Positions 8,629 to 13,755 of a DNA stretch of 13,755 nucleotides are shown in pieces. The notes under the pieces are model-generated. The model was not told the DNA's origin, made no database searches, and saw only the letters and a program-made list of their open reading frames with translations. Made by a program: the position numbers and the translations under genes. Source of the stretch: Saccoglossus kowalevskii (lineage: Eukaryota; Hemichordata; Enteropneusta; Harrimaniidae); assembly GCF_000003605.2 (NCBI RefSeq), contig NW_003151024.1, positions 1-13,755 on the forward strand, written 5' to 3'. Every line of letters starts with the position of its first letter. Positions within the stretch are counted from its first letter, which is position 1.

Positions 8629-8967
8629 TGTTCGCCTTTGATGCGTTTGCCAAACACTCGTGACACGTATTGAAACAATCAAAATACATAGGAATTAAAA
8701 GTTAAGTCAATTGAATTCTGGATATGTAGAATTTTGAAGTATAGTATGCGTTGACTGTTTGGCTGTAACGCAAGTCGGTCACAATAGCGTTCATCGATGA
8801 CAGTATTGAGACATGCAAATTTTGGAACCGCAGAAACTCCAGCCGATTCGTTTGATCTGTAGATGTTCACATGCTCAGAGGTCCCACCGGTGCTCACCAA
8901 TGGCAGGTGTGAGAATATGAAACAGATTTTGGAATTCATATGACACATGTTTATCGCAGGTGAGTTG

Positions 8968-9009
8968 CTGATCCGTAGTCAGACGCGTTATCCGTTGCGC
9001 CACACGCCC
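8968..9009 (-). pseudogene. Truncated tRNA-Arg, 5' half only, copy 19
   Basis: Only acceptor 5' strand, D arm and most of the anticodon arm remain, about 42 nt with a canonical sequence. The T arm, acceptor 3' strand and about 55 bp of downstream spacer are gone. The spacer GAGTTGCT joins directly to CTGATCC of the tRNA, with a CT or CTG overlap between the two parents typical of a microhomology deletion. The deletion is about 97 bp, judged from the 381-bp spacing against 478. The A box is intact but the B box is absent. Confidence 0.93.
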
Positions 9010-9414
9010 TGTTCGCGTTTGATGCGTTTGTCTATTACTCGTAGCAAGTAATGAAACAATCGAAATACATAAGAATTAAAAGTTAAGTCAATTGAATTCT
9101 GGATATTCAGAATTTTGAATTATAGTATGCGTTGACTGATTGACAGTAACGCTCGTCGGTCACAAGAGCGTCCATCGATGACAGTTTTGAGAAATGCAAA
9201 TTTTGGAACCGCAGAAACTCCAGCCGATTCGTTTGATCTGTAGATGTTCACATGCTCATAGGTCCCTCCCGTGTTCACCAATGACACGTGTGAGAAAATG
9301 AAACATATTTGGGGATTCATATGACACATGTTTATCGCAGGTGAGTTGCTCTGTCGTAAAGTTGATGTTGTGATGAAAACAAACATTTATAACTTGAAAA
9401 CTAATGCATAATAC

Positions 9415-9487
9415 CGAGCGTACCAGGATTCGAACCTGGAATCTTCTGATCCGTAGTCAGACGCGTTATCCGTTGCGCCACACGCCC
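9415..9487 (-). tRNA. tRNA-Arg(ACG), near-canonical with G7-U66, copy 20
   Basis: All stems pair, with G7-U66 as the only change (the plus strand reads GAGCGTACC). The anticodon is ACG with A31-U39, and the A box, B box and G73 are intact. It is identical over 73 nt to the copy at 12435 in the duplicated block. It is a strong candidate for an active gene. Confidence 0.9.
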
Positions 9488-9897
9488 TGTTCGCCTTTGA
9501 TACGTTTGCCTATCAGTCGTGATACGTATTGAAACAATCAAAATACATTTGATTTAAAAGTTAAGTCAATTGAATTCTGGATATTCAGAATTTTGAAGTA
9601 TAGTTTGCGTTGAGTGTTTGGCCGAAACGCTTGTCGGTCGCAATTGCGTTCATCGATGACAGTATTGAGACATGAACATTTTGAACCGCAGAAACTTCAG
9701 CCAATTCATTTACCTGCAGATGTTCACATGCTCATCGGTCCCACTGGTGTTCATCAATGACACAGGTGAGAAAAGGAAACAGATTTTGTGATTCTCATGA
9801 CATATGTTTATCGCATTTGAGTTGCTCTGTCGTAAAGTTGATGTTGTGATGAAAACATACATATATAACTTGAAAACTAATACATGTGCCATAATAT

Positions 9898-9970
9898 CAA
9901 GCGTGCCAGGATTTGAACCTGGAATCTTCTGATATGTAGTCAAACGCGTTATCCGTTGCGCCACACGCCC
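9898..9970 (-). tRNA. tRNA-Arg-like gene with ACA anticodon, copy 21
   Basis: A complete 73-nt cloverleaf whose anticodon loop is CTACATA: G36 to A and G37 to U turn ACG into ACA, nominally a cysteine (UGU) anticodon. C28 is U and wobbles with G42, and C72 is U, wobbling with G1. The T loop is TTCAAAT, compatible with the B box. A20, C35 and G73, associated with arginine identity, remain. A pyrimidine at 37 is unusual and argues for a pseudogene, but the fold and promoter are intact. Confidence 0.75.
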
Positions 9971-10382
9971 TGTTCGCCTTTGATGCGTTTGCCTAACAGT
10001 CGTGATACATATTGAAACAATAAAAATACATTTGATTTAAAAGTTAAGTCAATTGAATTCTGGATATGCAGAATTTTGAAGTATAGTATGCGTTGACTGT
10101 TTGGCCGTAACGCTCGTCGGTCACAATAGCGTTTATCGATGACAGTATTGAGACATGCACATTTTGGAAAGGCAGAAACTCCAGCCAATTCATTTTACCT
10201 GCAGATGTTCACATGCTCATTGGTTCCACCAGTGTTCATCAATGACACATGTGAGAAAATGAAACAGATTTTGGGATTCATATGACATATGTTTATCGCA
10301 GGTGAGTTGCTCTGTCGTAAAGTTGATGTTGTGATGAAAACATACATATATAAGTTGAAAACTAATATACGTGCCATAATAC

Positions 10383-10455
10383 CGAGCGTGCCAGGATTTG
10401 AACCTGAAATCTTCTGATATGTAGTCAAACGCGTTATCCGTTGCGCCACACGCCC
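10383..10455 (-). tRNA. tRNA-Arg-like gene with ACA anticodon, copy 22
   Basis: Same anticodon loop CTACATA and U28 as the copy at 9898, but with C72 restored. U49-G65 makes a wobble in the T stem, and the T loop is TTCAAAT. The full 73-nt cloverleaf and both internal promoter boxes remain. The repeat around it (10080-10500) is very close to its neighbour, so the ACA form spread locally. Confidence 0.75.
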
Positions 10456-10867
10456 TGTTCGCCTTTGATGCGTTTGCCTAACAGTCGTGATACGTATTGA
10501 AACAATAAAAATACATTTGATTTAAAAGTTAAGTCAATTGAATTCTGGATATGCAGAATTTTGAAGTATAGTATGCGTTGACTGTTTGGCCGTAACGCTC
10601 GTCGGTCACAATAGCGTTCATCGATGACAGTATTGAGACATGCACATTTTGGAAAGGCAGAAACTCCAGCCAATTCATTTTACCTGCAGATGTTCACATG
10701 CTCATTGGTCCCACCAGTGTTCATCAATGACACAGGTGAGAAAATGAAACAGATTTTGGGATTCTCATGACATATGTTTATCGCAGGTGAGTTGCTCTGT
10801 CGTAAAGTTGATGTTGCGATGAAAACATACATATATAACTTGAAAACTAATACATGTGCGATAATAT

Positions 10868-10947
10868 CGAGCGTGCCAGGAATTGGGATTTGAACCTGGA
10901 ATCTTCTGATATGTAGTCAAACGCGGTATCCGTTGCGCCACACGCCC
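10868..10947 (-). pseudogene. tRNA-Arg-like pseudogene, ACA anticodon plus T-loop insertion, copy 23
   Basis: 80 nt. It has the ACA loop and U28 of the two copies to its left, together with a 7-nt T-loop insertion and C22. The inserted segment differs from that of the 757 class (AATTGGG against ATTTGAG on the plus strand), and the B box reads GGTTCAAATCC, still usable. The copy at 12920 shares the insertion but has anticodon ACG. Confidence 0.82.
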
Positions 10948-11358
10948 TGTTCATGTTCGATGCGTTTGCCTAACACTCGTGACACGTATTGAAACAATCG
11001 AAGTACGTAGGGCTTAAAAGTTAAGTAATTGAATTCTGGATATTCAGAATTTTGAATTATAGTATGCGTTGAGTGTTTGGCCGTAACGCTCGTCGGTCAC
11101 AATTGCGTTCATCGATGACAGTATTGAGACATGAACATTTTGGAACCGCAGAAACTCCAGCCAATTCATTTTACCTGCAGATGTTCACATGCTCATCGGT
11201 CCCACCGGTGTTCATCATTGACATATGTGAGAAAATGAAACAGATTTTGTGATTCATATGACATATGTTTATCGCAGGTGAGTTGCTCTGTCGTAAAGTT
11301 GATGTTGTGATGAAAACATACATATATAACTTGAAAACTAATACATGTGCCAAAATAT

Positions 11359-11438
11359 CGAGCGTGCCAGGATTTGAGATTTGAAGCTGGAATCTTCTGA
11401 TCCGTACTCAGACGCGGTATCCGTTGCGCCACACGCCC
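11359..11438 (-). pseudogene. tRNA-Arg pseudogene, T-loop insertion, copy 24
   Basis: 80 nt with the insertion and lost B box, and G32 for C32 in the anticodon loop. It is the duplicate of the copy at 8549, offset 2810 bp, and differs from it at position 31 and in the T stem, so the two have diverged a little since duplication. Confidence 0.88.
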
Positions 11439-11777
11439 TGTTCGCCTTTGATGCGTTTGCCAAACACTCGTGACACGTATTGAAACAATCAAAATACATA
11501 GGAATTAAAAGTTAAGTCAATTGAATTCTAGATATGTAGAATTTTGAAGTATAGTATGCGTTGACTGTTTGGCTGTAACGCAAGTCGGTCACAATAGCGT
11601 TCATCGATGACAGTATTGAGACATGCAAATTTTGGAACCGCAGAAACTCCAGCCGATTCGTTTGATCTGTAGATGTTCACATGCTCAGAGGTCCCACCGG
11701 TGCTCACCAATGGCAGGTGTGAGAATATGAAACAGATTTTGGAATTCATATGACACATGTTTATCGCAGGTGAGTTG

Positions 11778-11819
11778 CTGATCCGTAGTCAGACGCGTTA
11801 TCCGTTGCGCCACACGCCC
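11778..11819 (-). pseudogene. Truncated tRNA-Arg, 5' half only, copy 25
   Basis: Same 42-nt remnant and same deletion joint as at 8968, exactly 2810 bp away. The shared breakpoint shows that the deletion came before the block duplication. A MITE lies 58 bp to its right, in the 5' flank of this remnant. Confidence 0.93.
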
Positions 11820-11877
11820 TGTTCGCGTTTGATGCGTTTGTCTATTACTCGTAGCAAGTAATGAAACAATCGAAATA

Positions 11878-12085
11878 CTGTAAAAGGGGTAATTATTCAC
11901 TGGGTTTTAATTTAGCTTATTTCGCTGACTGGAAAAATGCGCTAAATTAAAACACAGTGAATATGTAACATTTAGCATAGAACACATTATCTAAATGACG
12001 AAACCGTGAATTTAAAACCCACTGAATATGCCTGAAATGGTAAATCAGTGAAATTTAAACCCAGTGAAAATTAGTCATTTTACAG
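11878..12085. mobile_element. 208-bp MITE, TA target-site duplication
   Basis: An interruption of one spacer with no similarity to the array. It starts CTGTAAAA and ends TTTTACAG, a perfect 8-bp terminal inverted repeat that extends with mismatches to about 36 bp. It is flanked by TA on both sides (11876-11877 and 12086-12087). The related site near 9066 has a single TA and no insert, and the offset between the two blocks rises from 2810 to 3020, which equals 208 plus 2. Four versions of a CACTGGGTTTTAATTT-like motif lie at 11898-11913 (forward) and about 11944-11959, 12009-12024 and 12051-12066 (reverse), so the element is nested and foldable. It has no coding capacity. A TA target suggests mobilisation by a Tc1/mariner-type transposase. 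A TAC duplication is a less likely reading. Confidence 0.92.
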
Positions 12086-12434
12086 TACATAAGAATTAAA
12101 AGTTAAGTCAATTGAATTCTGGATATTCAGAATTTTGAATTATAGTATGCGTTGACTGATTGACAGTAACGCTCGTCGGTCACAAGAGCGTCCATCGATG
12201 ACAGTTTTGAGAAATGCAAATTTTGGAACCGCAGAAACTCCAGCCGATTCGTTTGATCTGTAGATGTTCACATGCTCATAGGTCCCTCCCGTGTTCACCA
12301 ATGACACGTGTGAGAAAATGAAACATATTTGGGGATTCATATGACACATGTTTATCGCAGGTGAGTTGCTCTGTCGTAAAGTTGATGTTGTGATGAAAAC
12401 AAACATTTATAACTTGAAAACTAATGCATAATAC

Positions 12435-12507
12435 CGAGCGTACCAGGATTCGAACCTGGAATCTTCTGATCCGTAGTCAGACGCGTTATCCGTTGCGCCA
12501 CACGCCC
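12435..12507 (-). tRNA. tRNA-Arg(ACG), near-canonical with G7-U66, copy 26
   Basis: Identical to the copy at 9415 (offset 3020). All stems pair, ACG, A31-U39, both promoter boxes and G73 present, with only the G7-U66 wobble. The MITE lies more than 300 bp away beyond the spacer and does not touch it. It is a strong candidate for an active gene. Confidence 0.9.
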
Positions 12508-12919
12508 TGTTCGCCATTGATACGTTTGCCTATCAGTCGTGATACGTATTGAAACAATCAAAATACATTTGATTTAAAAGTTAAGTCAATTGAATTCTGG
12601 ATATTCAGAATTTTGAAGTATAGTTTGCGTTGAGTGTTTGGCCGAAACGCTTGTCGGTCGCAATTGCGTTCATCGATGACAGTATTGAGACATGACAATT
12701 TTGGAACGGCAGAAACTTCAGCCAATTCATTTTACCTGCAGATGTTCACATGCTCATCGGTCCCACTTGTGTTCATCAATGACACAGGTGAGAAAATGAA
12801 ACAGATTTTGGGATTCTCATGACATATGTTTATCGCAGGTGAGTTGCTCTGTCGTAAAGTTGATGTTGCGATGAAAACATACATATATAACTTGAAAACT
12901 AATACATGTGCGATAATAT

Positions 12920-12999
12920 CGAGCGTGCCAGGAATTGGGATTTGAACCTGGAATCTTCTGATCCGTAGTCAGACGCGGTATCCGTTGCGCCACACGCCC
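12920..12999 (-). pseudogene. tRNA-Arg(ACG) with 7-nt T-loop insertion, B box kept, copy 27
   Basis: 80 nt. The acceptor stem and anticodon arm are canonical (A31, ACG). The A box is intact and the B box reads GGTTCAAATCC. The 7-nt insertion makes a 14-nt T loop, and C22 replaces A22. It is very close to the copy at 10868, but with the ACG anticodon arm, so an exchange or point reversal separates the two. It is probably transcribed but misfolded. Confidence 0.8.
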
Positions 13000-13386
13000 T
13001 GTTCATGTTCGATGCGTTTGCCTAACACTCGTGACACGTATTGAAACAATCGAAGTACGTAGGGCTTAAAAGTTAAGTCAATTGAATTCTGGATATTCAG
13101 AATTTTGAATTATAGTATGCGTTGAGTGTTTGGCCGTAACGCTCGTCGGTCACAATTGCGTTCATCGATGACAGTATTGAGACATGCACATTTTGGAAAG
13201 GCAGAAACTCCAGCCAATTCATTTTACCTGCAGATGTTCACATGCTCATTGGTCCCACCAGTGTTCATCAATGACACATGTGAGAAAATGAAACAGATTT
13301 TGGGATTCATATGACATATGTTTATCGCAGGTGAGTTGCGCTATCGTAAAGTTGATGATGTGATGAAAACATACATATATAAGTTG

Positions 13387-13390
13387 AAAA
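13387..13390 (-). terminator. Minimal T4 Pol III terminator of the copy at 13412
   Basis: TTTT on the minus strand, 21 nt past the tRNA end, with a second T4 at 13366-13369. The same pair occurs at this spacing in most units (for copy 1, 248-251 and 227-230). T4 is close to the minimum for animal Pol III, so some read-through to the second run is expected. Confidence 0.5.
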
Positions 13391-13411
13391 CTAATACACG
13401 TGCCATAATAC

Positions 13412-13484
13412 CGAGCGTGCCAGGATTCGAACCTGGAATCTTCTGATCCGTAGTCAGACGCGTTATCCGTTGCGCCACACGCCC
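13412..13484 (-). tRNA. tRNA-Arg(ACG), fully canonical, copy 28
   Basis: The only copy in the window with no defect. The 7-bp acceptor stem has only the G2-U71 wobble common to the family. The 5-bp anticodon stem is complete, including A31-U39. The anticodon is ACG, the T loop is TTCGAAT, the A box TGGCGCAACGG, the B box GGTTCGAATCC, and G73 is present. Anticodon arm, variable loop and most of the T arm match the general animal tRNA-Arg(ACG) pattern as I know it. Minus-strand T4 runs at 13387-13390 and 13366-13369 are the likely terminators. This is the best candidate for the functional parent type. Confidence 0.96.
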
Positions 13485-13755
13485 TGTTCGCCTTTGATGC
13501 GTTTGCCTAACACTTGTGACACGTATTGAAACAATCGAAATACATATGACTTAAAAGTTAAGTCAATTGAATTCTGGATATTCAGAATTTTGAATTATAG
13601 TATGCGTTGACTGTTGGACCGTAACGCTCGTCAGTCACAAGAGCGTTCATCGACGACAGTTTTGAGAAATGCAAATTTTGGAACTGCAGAAACTCCAGCC
13701 GATTCGTTTGATCTGTGATGTTCACATGCTCATAGGTCCCTCCGGTGTTCACCAA

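Larger units (their letters stand above)
8341..9800. repeat. Three-unit segmental duplication, left copy (no MITE)
   Basis: Includes a T-loop pseudogene, the truncated tRNA and a near-canonical tRNA (8549, 8968, 9415), and runs into the next spacer. It matches 11151-12825 at offset 2810, then 3020 after the MITE. Shared private marks are the deletion joint, GTAGCAAGTAATG in the flank, CATATTTGGGG and AACTTCAG. The right edge is approximate. Confidence 0.88.
11151..12825. repeat. Three-unit segmental duplication, right copy (with MITE)
   Basis: Counterpart of 8341-9800, enlarged by 210 bp through the MITE and its target duplication. Right of about 12825 the sequence switches to match the unit at 10790-11030 instead, which marks an exchange point between different array units. 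Confidence 0.88.
1..13755 (-). repeat. Tandem array of ~485-bp tRNA-Arg units (28 copies in window)
   Basis: The whole window is head-to-tail repeats, each with one minus-strand tRNA-Arg copy and about 410 bp of spacer. The left edges of successive tRNA copies are 478-492 bp apart. The exceptions are two units shortened to 381 bp by a deletion inside the tRNA and one lengthened by 210 bp through a transposon insertion. No unit is inverted. The spacers are as alike as the tRNA parts, so the unit of amplification is the full repeat and not a mobile tRNA. Both window edges cut through a unit, so the full array is larger. Low-complexity sequence, other gene families and long reading frames are absent. 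Confidence 0.97.

Noticed and set aside
9898-10455. Annotation as true tRNA-Cys
   Set aside because: Apart from the anticodon loop, the body is that of the neighbouring tRNA-Arg copies, including A20 and G73. Eukaryotic tRNA-Cys uses GCA and U73.
85-13314. About 40 open reading frames of 60-118 codons, many nearly identical
   Set aside because: They recur only because the repeat recurs, they run through the tRNA and both flanks, occur in more than one frame over the same DNA, vary in length with each indel, and show no recognisable domain.
1-13755. CRISPR-like repeat/spacer array
   Set aside because: The whole 485-bp unit is repeated, spacers included. The regular short element is a tRNA gene with eukaryotic A and B boxes.
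1-13755. tRNA-derived SINE family
   Set aside because: Units are head-to-tail without A-rich tails or target duplications, and many tRNA parts still form a perfect cloverleaf. SINE heads are usually decayed and dispersed.

Overview
This window is one continuous head-to-tail tandem array built around a eukaryotic nuclear tRNA-Arg(ACG) gene. Twenty-eight copies can be placed, all transcribed on the minus strand. The usual period is 478-492 bp: a 73-nt tRNA plus a spacer of about 410 bp. Both window edges fall inside the array, so it continues on each side. I see no supportable protein-coding gene. The many short open frames of 60-118 codons are the repeat unit read in different frames.

The consensus tRNA has a 7-bp acceptor stem (GGGCGTG/CACGCTC), a 3-bp D stem, a CTACGGA anticodon loop (anticodon ACG), a 5-bp T stem, a TTCGAAT T loop and discriminator G73. 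The Pol III internal promoter is present: an A box TGGCGCAACGG and a B box GGTTCGAATCC. No CCA is encoded. These traits, together with a non-autonomous DNA transposon in one spacer, point to a eukaryotic nuclear genome. A metazoan is likely, but the species cannot be fixed from this window.

The copies fall into classes. (1) Fifteen are 73 nt long. The copy at 13412-13484 matches the ideal structure at every position, and those at 3680, 5633, 9415 and 12435 differ by one mild change each. A large group in the left half (1-7660) carries U31 facing U39 at the base of the anticodon stem. (2) Ten have a 7-nt insertion in the T loop, and seven of these have also lost the B box. (3) One has a 4-nt duplication next to the anticodon stem. 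(4) Two are truncated to the 5' half by the same roughly 97-bp deletion. (5) Three neighbouring copies (9898-10947) have anticodon ACA instead of ACG. Two of these are also among the fifteen and one among the ten.

Layout: 1-5600 holds several near-identical blocks made of an intact-type copy plus a B-box-dead copy, with offsets of 975, 1462, 2437-2438 and 3900 bp. 5600-8340 is a more mixed stretch with chimeric copies. About 8341-9800 was duplicated to about 11151-12825, and only the right copy carries a 208-bp MITE (11878-12085) between TA duplications. The ACA cluster lies between the two duplicate blocks. The picture is a tRNA gene array turning over by unequal exchange and gene conversion, in which the repeat is homogenised whether or not the tRNA it carries is still sound.
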